Shown: one piece after another, positions 12,690 through 23,239 of the stretch
How the letters are laid out: each line of letters starts with the position of its first letter
Numbering within the stretch: position 1 is the stretch's first letter
Assembly (NCBI GenBank): GCA_020152595.1
Contig: JAIGNY010003789.1
Coordinates: 305,001-369,000 of the forward strand
Length of the DNA: 64,000 nt
DNA from: Chiridota heheva
Lineage: Eukaryota; Echinodermata; Holothuroidea; Apodida; Chiridotidae
Reading direction: 5' to 3'
Notes under the pieces: model-generated
What the model saw: only the letters and a program-made list of their open reading frames with translations
What the model was told of the DNA's origin: nothing
Databases searched by the model: none
Made by a program: the position numbers and the translations under genes

Positions 12690-12932
12690 TGTTTTCCCAT
12701 AAGACAACATTACCCCTCTCTTGCTCCCATGACCTAAATCCTGGCGCCGCCAGTGTTCCTGTTTGATTTTGTTAAAATATTGTTTAACTTACGAAAGGTA
12801 TCGTCCCATAAACAATTCCAGGAGCGCCGCCATGCTGGCAAAAATCAGATTTTCCTGTTGTTTCGTGTTGTTATGCAGCTGTTCAAAGGCCACTTGGCAT
12901 GCGACACTATCAAAATTCAAGGAGTTGCAATT
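12690..12932 (-). repeat. Right arm of the long inverted repeat
   Basis: Inverted counterpart of 12066-12305, from GTATTTGTTTTCCCATAAG to AATTCAAGGAGTTGCAA. Confidence 0.9.
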
Positions 12933-12939
12933 TTGCCCT

Positions 12940-14400
12940 GAAGGTCAATGTCGACATTTACATCTGTCTGTCTGTGCGAGATCTTCGGTCTGTACATGCA
13001 CGATATGAAGAATTGTTTTCCCCAGGAGGCCGAAAGTTTGAGATTCGAATTGCTGCCTTTTACTACCCCCCCCCCCTCCATTAACATCCCCCATCAAAAT
13101 GCTTCTGTGAATACCTTTGGGTGATGGGGTAGAAGGTGACTGAAGATTCATGATTTAATTCATTCTCTTGTTAAGGAATTGTAGGCCTATAATGATGTTT
13201 AGCCATTAAAGGCTAAGAAACCTCCAATAATTTTAGGTGAACATGTGTCATTAAATTACGCGACGTAATTACCCCCCCCCCCCCTCCCCTTCTAATATCA
13301 TCACATATCACCTGACCTCATAAGCCCCTCCCCCCAAATATTTTGAACTCTCCGCCTCCCCTGTATGCTGATTATTTGATAATAGCCACAAAAGATATTC
13401 TGTTATTTGATAAAGGTGGGGAGTGTAGTATACTTCACCCCCACACATATATTTTACTGACGAAGATGAAGCCCTCGCCCCTCCAACAGTCTCACTGCTT
13501 CCCCTTTTGTAGTCCCGTACCAAATACAGGCGAACAGCCTAGTGTTAAAGAATATTTCGTGAGTTTTTATTTATATGATAGAGAAATCAAAAACAAATTG
13601 AGGAAAATAATGTTGATATCTTATTCCGTTTAAGATTTATATTATTTCAAAGATTGCCGTGTAGAGTGCAGGGACGTAATCAGGGAGAGCGGTGGTAGCG
13701 ACACCCCCCCCCCCTTTCGTTCTTGGTGACGTCAAACGGGGAAAGGCGAGAAAGGAGACGTTTAAAGAAGCAGTTGAAGTAAATTTCTTGTAGTTTGTCT
13801 GAAAAGAAAAGGGAATTTCCCGAAAATTAAGGAAACTTCCAGCAAATCAAGTTGTCCGAAGTGAAAAAATTATCCCCAAAATTTCCCGAAAATTGTCCGC
13901 AAATAGGAAATTTCCAGAAAGCTTAAGAAAATGAAGAGGATTTTCAGATTAGTAACAACTATTGATGGATTTATCAGTGCAAATGTGTCGGGTGTTAAAC
14001 AAATTTTCCCCTGGCCCTTTGAGCGACTTAATGAATAACTGTAACAGTTTAATTGTGACATGTACTGATGTATAGGCCTCTAAGCTTCTCTTATTGCTCA
14101 TTATCTGAAAAGCTTGGGTAAATTTTTCACAAATTCAGCTCAATTTTCCTAAACAATCAGTCACTTTTCCGAAAACCTTTGTTCAGTTTTCCAAAAGAAC
14201 TAATTATAAGCCCTTTAGAAAACCGGTGAAAAAGGTCAGACCCAACATTTTGGGTATTTTGGGCAACGAGAGTTCAGACTCCCTCCCCCTCCCCTCCCTC
14301 TTCCAGTAGAGACAAGTCCCTTTAGCGCATAATCTCATCGGGTCCCCCTCCCTTTCAATTGTCTGGCTACGTCCCCGGTAAAGTATGAAATCATAATTGC
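12940..14400. other. No gene; C-rich tracts and R1 repeat blocks
   Basis: R1-type A/T units occur at 13800-13945 and 14110-14215, with poly-C or CCCTCCC tracts near 13068, 13272, 13705 and 14280. Short ORFs here are not supported. Confidence 0.5.
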
Positions 14401-15022
14401 AGATCCGAGCTAGTTCTTGATATATTTCTATAAAATCAAATGTATTTTTCTTTCATTCAGAGTGTCAGGTACAAATGGGCAAATCGTGTCATGTTGTACC
14501 CCATCTCAATAATTAACAAAAAAAACAAAATAAAAACTTTTATTATCTAAAGGCAATTAACTTTCAAAAAACATTACAAACATTTGTTTTGGATCTCACA
14601 CCGTCAGACTTACATACATACTGGCATGCCTGCAATATACAGATATAGCGAGGCGATTTATATCTGCCCAACTGACGTTCAGATGAGGTCATAAGTCAAT
14701 CTTCATTGGTTGCCAAATATTTTTGTATATTTGTCTAGAAAAATAAAGGAATATAGTTTATCAAAGTGGCTTCCATGGTATGTTGACATTTGATCACCCG
14801 AAGGGTTTTAGGTACACCTCTTCAGACTATATGTCAACCCAGCACAGCCTTTGGTCAATTAGTAAATAAAGGAGACGGACAAGTTTGAAGTATTCATGTA
14901 AATTTCGTAACTTGATGCCATTCCAAACTGCCAACTTTTTCAACCTTCCCCTATAGCAAATTATTACAGATAAGATGAGTGCGCCATAATCTGCCAGGTA
15001 TTCTATGCACTATTGGGAAGAT
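14401..15022. other. No feature recognised
   Basis: Ordinary AT-rich intergenic sequence with no repeat or coding signal that I can support. Confidence 0.4.
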
Positions 15023-15074
15023 CCAAGGGCGCAAATCCGTCATAAATAATGGTGGGGACGCGTGTCGGGCGGCG

Positions 15075-15988
15075 CTTTTTTTTTCTGCAGTCCAAAATTG
15101 CCATTACAGATTTTTCAGCCAATCATATACAAGAATAACGATGACGTAATCAAATAAGAATATTCATATACAACTTATGACATATCGCCTTCCAAAATAA
15201 TTTGGGACTTAGTAATTCCATAACCGCAAGTGAATAACATTATTTTGCCGGAAAACAATGGAAAAAACCTGACACTACAGAAACGGTACAATTTAAAATG
15301 TGCTACGAAGCGAATTTCCCTTTGAATTTTGAGGAAGTAGTTAACAATATCTCGGTAAGTGGTGTTCTGAGTAAAGTTCTAACACTCGCTCCTTGTATGA
15401 AAATTAAGACATAATTCATTAAGTAGTAGTTAAGCGACTTTTTCTTGCATTAAAGTTACAGCAGTGTTTGCACTATGGAGTATGAAAGTAACTATAGAAT
15501 ACCCTGCAAATTGAAAGCTCCCTTTTTTAAGGTGGAGATCGTAGTCGTAGTGAGTTTCATTGTTTGTTTTATTGGGCTCTAACTTCCTAAGTCCCATATT
15601 TCTTTCCTTTTTGGACAAAAAGTTTCAAGTTTACACTGGAGAAGCGTGCAACATGCTTCCTAGTTTCTGAATATGCCTTTGCAATTTGCACAAACATGAC
15701 GTAATGACAGCCAAAAGTACTAGAAATGGCTAGTTTGAAGCTTTAAATCTTAGTCATTTTCAATCAAATAATTTGACAGTTGCGAAATTTACTTTAAAAA
15801 AAAACTATACATTAATCGTGGCATATATACAGCAGTTCAGATGGTGTCTGCCAACATATATGAATATGCAACGTTGAACATCCTAATGTTGTATATGAAT
15901 ATTCATATTTAATTACGTCATTGTCATTCTCGTATATGATTGGCTGAACAAATCTGTAATGGCAATTCTGGGCTGCAGAAAAAAAAAG
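15075..15988. mobile_element. Foldback (long TIR) element nested in 15023-16719
   Basis: Arms 15075-15174 and 15887-15988 are inverted copies sharing CTGCAG next to a T/A run, ATTGCCATTACAGATTT, AGCCAATCATATAC and GAATATTCATATAC. The interior of about 710 bp is non-coding, apart from an unsupported minus ORF at 15430-15618. Confidence 0.75.
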
Positions 15989-16139
15989 TCGCTGTCGGGC
16001 GAGTGTCGATTCTGTCGGTATCGGATCTGTGACACTATCTTAGCGGAGCGCCACCATCGGTTGGCGCGGAGCGTAGGAATTTTTGTTCCTAAACATACCC
16101 CCTAGATCGCCAGAAATAACACTTCCCAGACACTTCCCT

Positions 16140-16510
16140 CATAATAATAATAATAATAAATAAAACTTAAATACGCCATTTACCAAAGTACCATGGCGCT
16201 TACAAAGTAAAATAAAACAAAATGAAAAATATCAAAATAAGTGGATCTTTAAGAGTTTTTTAAATACTGTGGTGGATGGAGAAGTTCTTATGTGGGTGGG
16301 TGAAGTGTTCCAGGATCTGGATGCAAGTATTTCAGATCTTTTGTCACCTATGGCAGAATTGGATATGGGTATGTGAAGTCGGGTGGAGTCATTACTCGAT
16401 CTGAGTTCACGTGTGGGTTTCCTTATCTTGATCATATCCTTTAAATACCAAGGCGCCTCATGACTTAAAAATTTAGACTTGTAATAATTTGGTGAGATAC
16501 ATAAGCGCCG
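16140..16510 (-). mobile_element. 3' end of a CR1/L2-like non-LTR retrotransposon
   Basis: The minus frame 16232-16435 encodes the reverse-transcriptase C-terminus typical of CR1/L2-like LINEs: a stretch containing LRSSNDSTRLHIP, then SRSWNTSPTHIRTS and VFKKLLKIHLF before the stop. Downstream on the minus strand is a short 3' UTR with GCGCCATGGTACTTTGG, ending in an (ATT)n microsatellite near 16143-16160, as expected of this clade's 3' ends. It is 5'-truncated, so only a dead fragment remains. Confidence 0.75.
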
Positions 16511-16891
16511 TTGGGCCGAATTAAATTGGAAAATTCATATTTGGAATTAGTTCTGCCGGATCAAATTGCGCCAAAGTTCAATACTGAAGTACCCGAAATA
16601 CAACGTTTTGAAAACCATCGGTCAAGAAAAATTGGTGGGGACACAGTATATCATGTCCCACTACTAAAAAAGTTGGTGGGGACGCGCCCCGCTAACCCCA
16701 CTTGAGTTTGCGCCCTTGGGGCGATCGCAGCCTGCCCTACATCGCATGAGAAAAAAGTGCATTTTGTGGATGTTTTTCTTCAAATCGTTTTTACGCCAAG
16801 ATATTCCGAAACATTTTAACTATGGAATGATGAATAATAGCTGTGCTCGTAATGAAAAGTGCAATTGGCCTACCAAGTTTGGTCCCATTAT

Positions 16892-17378
16892 CAGTCCGGC
16901 AGCATGCCTATTAATGGGAACATACATGTTCCTATTAATGGGAACATTTTGCTACATGGAAGCCGCCATTTTGTAATACTTCCCATGATCCTTTGCTATC
17001 CTAACGTTAAAGTCTTATGCATATTACATATTTCAAATTTGAAATACATCTGGAAAAATATTTTTGCTAGGGGAAACCTAAAACTCATGAAAATACCTTG
17101 ATTGCTGTCATGGCTAAAACTTTTCCACTCCCATTTGATATGTTCACCACGCCGTTTTCGAAATATTAGATAAAATAGACAATAGAGCTAGGCTTTTATG
17201 CGCGAAAAGGGCCATTTTAAAAATTCAAATGTTTTTTCAACGCAATGATTTTTAACATTTCAAGTACATAAATTAGAAACTGTGATATTATATCACAACA
17301 TCTGAACAATATGGCTGCATGACTTCAATATTCTCGTGTGTTATAAATGTTCCTATTAATATGCATGCTTCCGGACTG
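16892..17378. mobile_element. CAGTCC-type MITE, copy B
   Basis: 487 bp with the same TIRs as copy A at 7326-7964, flanked by ATTAT duplications (16887-16891 and 17379-17383). It has a single subterminal unit at the right end where copy A has three. The interior shares GAAGCCGCCATTTTGT-type sequence with the other copies. Confidence 0.9.
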
Positions 17379-17383
17379 ATTAT

Positions 17384-18290
17384 CTAAATACAATTGAACG
17401 AGAAAAGGGCAACAGGCAAATATCAAAATAAGAGCGCATTCTATGGTAAGCAAACAATTGGATCCATGAGCGTATGGGTGCAACCGGGGGATCAGAAGGA
17501 TTGCCTGATCTCTACAGGCCTGAGAAACATTGAGATTTTGTGGTCCCAGCAATAACTACGGTATCTGCAACGGTCTCGACTGCACGCTGGCCCAAATCTC
17601 ATATTGTTGCGTGCGTTCAAGGTTTGGCCGTAATGCTGGAAAAATGGCGTCATGACATAATATCAAGCCTCTGTGGTTGTGGTTCTGAGCCCTGGACGAT
17701 GCAATACATGCATACTTCAGTACTTGCCCACGGCTGCAGGATTCATGTTCAGTCATGTCATGTACAAAGACGAAGATTAATGTTGTTTACTTTATGTACA
17801 TCACGACAGAAGATATATCTGTAAACGTAGATGTTTAACCCCGTCCCTTCAAATTCTTTAAAAATGGTTATATATCCATTTTAAAAGTAATTCAGAGAAA
17901 AAAATCCGTCTACAGAATTAATAATACTGAAACAAAATAAGTATTGTTTCATGTGAGTAGGCCTACTCTTGTTGAGTATATATTGTTCAGCGATTGATTG
18001 TCGAATTATACGGTACACCCGACATCCGGGGATGTCTAAAACAGCACTCGCCACGTACATTTGTCTAAATATTGACAAAGATCAAGGGTAAGTCTGAATA
18101 ACATTTTTATAATTTGGATATAAAAAACGACATATAATTCAAGTTTAGAGGAATATAAAGTTTGATATATGCAATCAACAGTTCGAGAAAAAAACAAAAA
18201 CATTAGTTTCAGTAATCAATCAGATCCTTCGAATAAGGAATTCCATCATTAATACAATAACCTCACACATAATGAATGCCCACACAATCT
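17384..18290. other. No gene recognised
   Basis: Open frames at 17540-17824 (plus) and 17556-17756 (minus) overlap one another and show no domain that I can name. No repeat was seen. Confidence 0.4.
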
Positions 18291-18294
18291 GGCG

Positions 18295-18603
18295 CAAAAA
18301 CAGGTAGATTTCTAGAGAAGTTTTGAATGATTATATCAAAAACAGAGGTAGATTTCTAGAGACGTTTTGAATGATTATATCAAAAACAGAGGTAGATTTC
18401 TAGAGACGTTTTGAATGATTATATCAAAAACAGAGGTAGATTTCTAGAGACGTTTTGAATGATTATATCAAAAACAGAGATAGATTTCTAGAGACGTTTT
18501 GAATGATTATATCAAAAACAGAGATAGATTTCTAGAGACGTTTTGAATAAATATATCAAAAACAGAGGTAGATTTCTAGAGACGTTTTGAATGATTATAT
18601 CAA
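18295..18603. repeat. 44-bp tandem repeat, seven copies
   Basis: Unit contains GGTAGATTTCTAGAGACG followed by TTTTGAATGATTATATC. The copies are nearly identical with a few substitutions and there are no spacers, so this is a minisatellite and not a CRISPR array. Confidence 0.95.
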
Positions 18604-18884
18604 ATGAAATGGAAGACAACATCAAATTAATTGAAAACCTGATTAAAAACACCCGCCACAACTGCCTAAAGGATGCTTAGTAAAAAGAGAGGGATATATT
18701 TAAGCATGTGTATACAAAAATACACCACCGAGATTTTAGGTTGCTCTGATCAGAAAGTAGTAACATCCATATCAATGTGGTCCTCTTTCATTCAAAATGA
18801 AGACGTTATTTATGCGCTAATCCTCAGAAGATTATTTCATTGGTCCAACAAGGTTATCTTATGAAAAAGGACTTTACGAGAGAC

Positions 18885-19310
18885 AGAATGGTTAAGAAAG
18901 CATTAAATCATTTTATTCTGTTAAGGAGATAATCAAGTTTAAAGCTATGTCTTATCTATGTAGAAATGACTGGTGTAGTAAGTCTACTATGGAAGGTTGG
19001 CGCCCTCATATTAACATTCCTAAAAATTGTATTTTAAAGGAAATGTATTGAACTGTTTTACTATTTAAGTTTCCTCGAGGTTTCTTCAGGTGATAAATTA
19101 TAATTACCCTCACTAGGTTGTATTTTCCTAACATATCCAATAGTAAACATTACCTTACCGGAATAAGATTTTTGAATGCTTTCTTCGCCGTTTTGTTTCA
19201 TATGTATTTCTCTGTCATATAAGATTGATTTGTTTGACCTCTGAGCTAATCCTTGAAAGTGACGTTTATATATGAATAGTCTCGTTTCTCTCACCCATAA
19301 ATGATTCACC
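18885..19310. mobile_element. Foldback-family repeat R4, one copy
   Basis: The two ends are inverted relatives: AAGAAAGCATT.. with ATTCTGTTAAGG on the left, and inverted ATTCCGGTAAGG with AGAAAGCATTC on the right. The middle carries GTAAGTCTACTATGGAAGG and GTTTCTTCAGGTG, both shared with other copies. Confidence 0.6.
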
Positions 19311-19351
19311 CATAAATGATTCCATTAACTGGTTAATTAATTTGTCTACCC

Positions 19352-19500
19352 ACTGTGGTGTAGCGGTTATTACACATGTCTACAGACCACGAGGCCTTGG
19401 GCAGCTGGTTTCAAGCCTGGGTTGGATAGACAGGTAGACACGCCAGTGCATCACAACTGGTTATCAAAGGCCGTGGACATTGACTTGGTTGTCGATGTTA
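19352..19500 (+). mobile_element. tRNA-derived SINE-like element
   Basis: A pol III A-box-like TGGTGTAGCGG lies at 19356-19366 and a B-box-like GGTTTCAAGCC about 50 bp downstream, the spacing of a tRNA promoter. This is followed by a body containing ACTGGTTATCAAAGGCCGTG, a core also found inverted at about 36955-37005. No intact cloverleaf can be drawn, so it is a SINE head and not a tRNA gene. Confidence 0.6.
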
Positions 19501-19844
19501 TGTCTGTCCGTACGTCGTACCTGTGTTCTCGTTCATGTCGTCTTAAGCGTTTCGTGATAGCATTGTTATTATCATAACCGAATACGCAGGCGACGAACCC
19601 GGCCCGTCGTCAGGGTTAAATGATTCGTTCACGGCTACTTATCAGAGAGAATGCCAATCCCATTTGAAACTCTAATATCACTGGCTCGAGAAAGAATTTT
19701 GGGGACCATTGCACTGCGATATGATTTTTTTCATGAGACTTCCAGGGAAAGCGAAATTTTATTTTGAGGGTAACTTTTGCAAGCCTTAACGTAGACGTGA
19801 TAACGTATTCCATACGGAAAACGTAGTTCATGTTTGCCTTCAGA

Positions 19845-20600
19845 TTAAAGGATGAGTTCAGGGGTCAAACAACGTTAGCATGCCGACCTCAAACAGTGAA
19901 AATGATTCACCTCGCAACCTTTCACAAAACTTGGTCCAAAATATCTGGATCAGTATCAACAACCAATTATACTCGTCAGATATTTTTGTATCTTAAACAT
20001 TTATGCTTCGGCCCTCATGAAAACGATAATGATTATGAAATTTAATTCAAGCATTAGTTCAAGGGTCAAGTAAAAGAGGTCTTCAAAATAAACAAAATAG
20101 TGAAGAAAGCATTCAAAGATCTTATTCCGTTAAGGAGATATTTAAGTATGACGTTTGGCATTATTTGTGTAGAAACTACTGAAATCAGACTAGTTGTGAC
20201 ATCACTCCCTGAGATTCCTCGAAGTCTGTTTGTATTCTATCATTTTATTTGTCCTGCGATTTTGTGGCTTAAAAACCATTGGATATGTCAGGAAAGTAGC
20301 AATATGAGTCTTGTAAGGATAGTTATAATTTACCACCTGAAGAAAGTTCGAGGGAAAATAATTGAAATAAGAAAAAAAATTTAATATATTTTCTTTAAAA
20401 TACATTAACAATTGTTACGAATGTGAGGATAAAGGCGCCAACCTTCCATAGTAGACTTACTACACCAGTTTTTTCTTCAAAGAAAAGACAGAGCTTTAAA
20501 CTTGAATATATTCTTAACGAAATAAGATTTTTAAACGCTTACTTCACTAGTTTGTATGAATTAAAGTCCTTTTCAAGCTGATCTTGCTTAACCATTGAAT
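19845..20600. mobile_element. Foldback-family repeat R4, longer copy
   Basis: The left end has AGGATGAGTTCAGGGGTCAA and the right end the inverse of a similar TTAAAGGATCAATTCAATGG. The interior includes GAAGAAAGCATTCAAAGATC, then TTATTCCGTTAAGGAGATAT, and inverted counterparts near 20515-20550. There is no coding capacity. It ends directly beside MITE copy C. Confidence 0.6.
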
Positions 20601-20612
20601 TGATCCTTTAAC

Positions 20613-20919
20613 CATTAGGTAGCATGCCTATTAATGGGAACATAAATGTTCCTATAAAAGGGAACATTTTGCTACATGGAAGCCGCCATTTTGTGACATT
20701 TTCCATGATCCTTTGCTATCCTAACGTTAAAGAGGTTTTTAGGCGCAAAAGATCCATTTTGAAAATTTAAATATTTTCCAACACAATGATTTTTAATATT
20801 TCAAGTACATAAATTAGAAACTATGACATTTTCTCGCAACATCTGAAGAGTATGGCTGCATGACTTCAATATTGTCGTGTGTAATAAATGTTCCTATTAA
20901 CAGGCATGCTTCCGGACTG
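20613..20919. mobile_element. CAGTCC-type MITE, copy C (internally deleted)
   Basis: About 307 bp. The right TIR is intact (GCATGCTTCCGGACTG); the left end has diverged (CATTAGGTAGCATGCC). The interior lacks the middle third present in copies A and B. No clear target-site duplication was found. Confidence 0.75.
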
Positions 20920-20989
20920 ACGTTAACTGTGAAGGACCATGTGGGGTAATAACGAATCACGAGAATAAACGTTGCATTATGCGCAGCAC

Positions 20990-21250
20990 CATTAATGTAA
21001 TATCCAGTGGTTGAAACATTGGTGGTATGTGCCCCTCGACTCCCGCTCCTACGTCCATAGCTCTATTTGTATTCAGTGCGCCGGCAAGGGGGAACATGGG
21101 GGCACGTACCCCCAAACCTAAAATTTCCAAAAATTCAAAATGGTTTTGGTGTATATTTGACATGATTTTTAAGCAATTTCCTGTCACCTCAACCACGAAA
21201 AAATGTAGGACTTCCTGGGAAAGGGGGATTTTCTCCTTACCTCACACAGT
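20990..21250. repeat. Dispersed repeat R6, copy 1
   Basis: Shares, in inverted orientation with 57190-57390, segments such as AATTTCCAAAAATTCAAAAT followed by GGTTTTGGTGTATATTTGAC and GCAATTTCCTGTCACCTC. It lies just beyond the 3' end of the LRR-ZP gene. Confidence 0.7.
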
Positions 21251-21315
21251 GGCTATTAAGCAGGCAACCGCTTCGCGTGCGCAGTACCACCATAGGCGGT
21301 GCACAAATTATATCA

Positions 21316-21323
21316 TTTTATTT
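21316..21323 (-). promoter_or_regulatory. Candidate polyadenylation signal of the LRR-ZP gene
   Basis: AATAAA on the minus strand about 190 nt beyond the stop at 21513. The position is plausible, but AT-rich sequence makes chance matches common. Confidence 0.3.
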
Positions 21324-21512
21324 ATGCCCCCAATTTAAAAGAAAATGGCTGTTTGGCGGCGCCACTGTTTCCATCGCAAAATGTGAAAGAAATTGGAATA
21401 TACACCTTGTAACGTTGGGTGAATCTAACTACTGAGGAAGCAAAGAAAATACGGCATACATCGCCTTTTTATCATCAAAAGCAGTGTTCTACAATAGAAC
21501 AACGCTAAACTG

Positions 21513-21677
21513 CTAAATAGTAACTTCGATTGGTCCCCGACTAACTCTGTACGAATCATAGTCCACAACATTTTCCAGGTTTCTGATGACGTCATCATGT
21601 GACTGATACCCACAATGCCGTGTACATTCTTCCATGGCTGTCTCGTAGCAAACGCGAACGTCACAATGTATGTACAC
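21513..21677 (-). CDS. LRR-mucin-ZP gene, exon 5 (end of ZP domain, C-terminus)
   Basis: 55 codons including TAG at 21513-21515. Acceptor TTAACAG ends at 21678 and the exon enters in phase 0. It encodes VYIHCDVRVCYETAMEEC and then RHCGY, which is the closing ZP-C signature (hydrophobic-His-Cys-x-Val-x-Val-Cys, then Cys-x3-Cys). A short tail contains RVSRG, a possible basic cleavage site. No transmembrane segment or GPI-type hydrophobic tail follows, so this form would be secreted. A GTTAGT at 21545-21540 could act as an alternative donor, giving a longer C-terminus from an exon not identified. Confidence 0.85.
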   Translation of the reverse strand: MYIHCDVRVCYETAMEECTRHCGYQSHDDVIRNLENVVDYDSYRVSRGPIEVTI

Positions 21678-22016
21678 CTGTTAACGAAAAGGTCTCAGAT
21701 TTATGATTGTCTATCTTTTATCGGTTTATAATAGAGGGCAAATTACTTACATGAATGCAAAGAAACTTCTTTGATGTTTCTTACAATTCGAGAAATATCA
21801 AGTTTCAAAGACGTTGGAAAATAAAAATAGCGTACTATGAGAAGAGTTACGTCACATCTTCACTATGTTTGTGTACTTAAATGAAAATGTATCTAACAAT
21901 TTTGCATGGTAAAGAAATTTTTCAAAGTTTCTTTAGATGTTAAATGAGACTTAATCCCATATACTATTTAACTCTACTATTTTACTGTTTTCGATTTGGC
22001 TAATTTCGCTTCAAAC

Positions 22017-22550
22017 AGTCTGAGAGCAACCCGAAAACTGGGTACTTTGAAATACCCAAAAAATTGAATACTTTTATGTATTACGTCATAGAACGAGCTT
22101 ACACATTTGACTAGCCCACACTAAACATATGGGGTTTCTCATTTTCCGCTCCGGATTGTCCAAAATTTCATGGGATATCCTGAAGTTTTGGAGACGGATA
22201 GTAAATAAATATTCAAAACTTTTCGCCGCTGCTTTTTGAAATTCATTGTTCCCTTTTATAGAAAATCCATAAAACCGACTGCTCTAATCTGTTTTATTGA
22301 TTTTTGAATAAAGTGACGATTAATTTCAAAAAGCAGCGGCGAAAGGTTTTGAATATCTATTTACTATCCGTCTCCAAAATTTCAGGATATCCCATGAAAT
22401 TTTGGACAATCCGGAGCGGAAAATGAGAAACCTCATACATTTTGTGTGGGCTAGTCAAAAGTGTAGGCTCATGCGATGACGTAATACATAAAACTACCCA
22501 ATTTTAGGGATAATTCAAAGTACCCAGTTTTTCGGGCTGCTCCCGGACTA
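22017..22550. mobile_element. Near-perfect foldback element in intron 4 of the LRR-ZP gene
   Basis: Arms 22017-22252 and 22325-22550 are inverted copies sharing CGGATTGTCCAAAATTTCAT, GGATATCCTGAA and the AAAAGCAGCGGCGAAA stretch, with a loop of about 70 bp. No ORF. The whole unit would fold as a hairpin in the pre-mRNA of the ZP gene. Confidence 0.9.
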
Positions 22551-22718
22551 TCAAATCGAACATACATTGATTATCAGTTGTTTTTTTCTCCATTGTATTC
22601 GAAATTTCCCTCAAGGGGGAATATTCCCTTCCTTCCTTCACCAGCTAGCTAAGCTGTCTTTGATTATAATTTTAATTTCATATGAGCAGGAAGTAGAACA
22701 TAAATGACAAAACGTTAC

Positions 22719-22815
22719 CCGTCCATTACGCGAGAAGTTTCGGATATCTACCGCGAAGTTTTCTTCTTTTGGATCATCAGAATCAAAGAAGATTGCTCCA
22801 TTGTCAACCGGGCAC
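22719..22815 (-). CDS. LRR-mucin-ZP gene, exon 4 (middle of ZP-C)
   Basis: 97 nt, too short to stand out as an ORF. Acceptor TGATGCAG ends at 22816; donor CGG|GTAACG begins at 22718. The first base completes a Gly codon split across the junction (phase 2). Then follow CPVDNGAIFFDSDDP and an Asn/Phe/Arg-rich end, RNFSRNGR. It supplies the conserved ZP GCP motif and the hydrophobic stretch between it and the last four cysteines. Both junction phases agree with the neighbouring exons. Confidence 0.85.
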
Positions 22816-22905
22816 CTGCATCAGAAAAATACAATCAATCAATAAAGGATTGACTAAATGCTCAAATATTTCTGTCGCATAGAGGATCAAAAAGGAGCAT
22901 AAAGG

Positions 22906-23237
22906 TTTCCGGATAACTAATTTAAATAATGTCACATGGCCGAGATTCACGTGTCCATGATGGACCAATCGTATACTGGAGGAATCTTATTGACCAATAA
23001 AATACTGGAGGAAGCAGCAATACGCTCGCGTATTTTCTTCACGTATAACGCACGTATGATACGTGCTATTGAAAACATTTTTCATACGCTTGGTCCCATA
23101 CCGTGCGTGAATTGTGCAGACGGCCAAGATTCCTCCAGTATTTCATTGGTCAATATGATTCCTCCAGTATACGATTGGTCCATTATGGACACGTGAATCC
23201 CGGTCATGTGACATTGTTTAAATTATTTATCCGGAAA
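22906..23237. mobile_element. MITE with about 105-bp TIRs in intron 3 of the LRR-ZP gene
   Basis: Ends TTTCCGGATAA and TTATCCGGAAA. The inverted arms share ATTCACGTGTCCAT, GACCAATCGTATACTGGAGG and AATACTGGAGGA. The plus-strand ORF inside it is a by-product of the inverted repeat. Confidence 0.85.
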
Positions 23238-23239
23238 TT

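Larger units (their letters stand above)
15023..16719. mobile_element. Composite TIR element, about 1.7 kb, with nested insertions
   Basis: CCAAGGGCGCAAA at 15023-15035 is inverted at 16707-16719. On both sides, inside the terminus, follows GGTGGGGACGCG, also inverted. The interior carries a foldback repeat (15075-15988) and a LINE 3' fragment (about 16140-16510), so the element has received or captured others. No transposase is visible and the target-site duplication is unclear. Confidence 0.55.

Noticed and set aside
18295..18603. Possible CRISPR-like array (also 25440-27850 and 41245-41640)
   Set aside because: No unique spacers; the units are contiguous, and the genome is animal.
19352..19425. 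tRNA gene
   Set aside because: A- and B-box-like motifs are present, but no cloverleaf stems pair correctly; a tRNA-derived SINE is the better reading.
21425..21664. 79-codon minus ORF ending at 21425
   Set aside because: Wrong frame over exon 5; the ZP cysteine signature is in the other frame, entered from the acceptor at 21678.
22936..23196. Plus ORF of 86 codons in intron 3
   Set aside because: Entirely inside a MITE; its two halves are inverted copies of each other.
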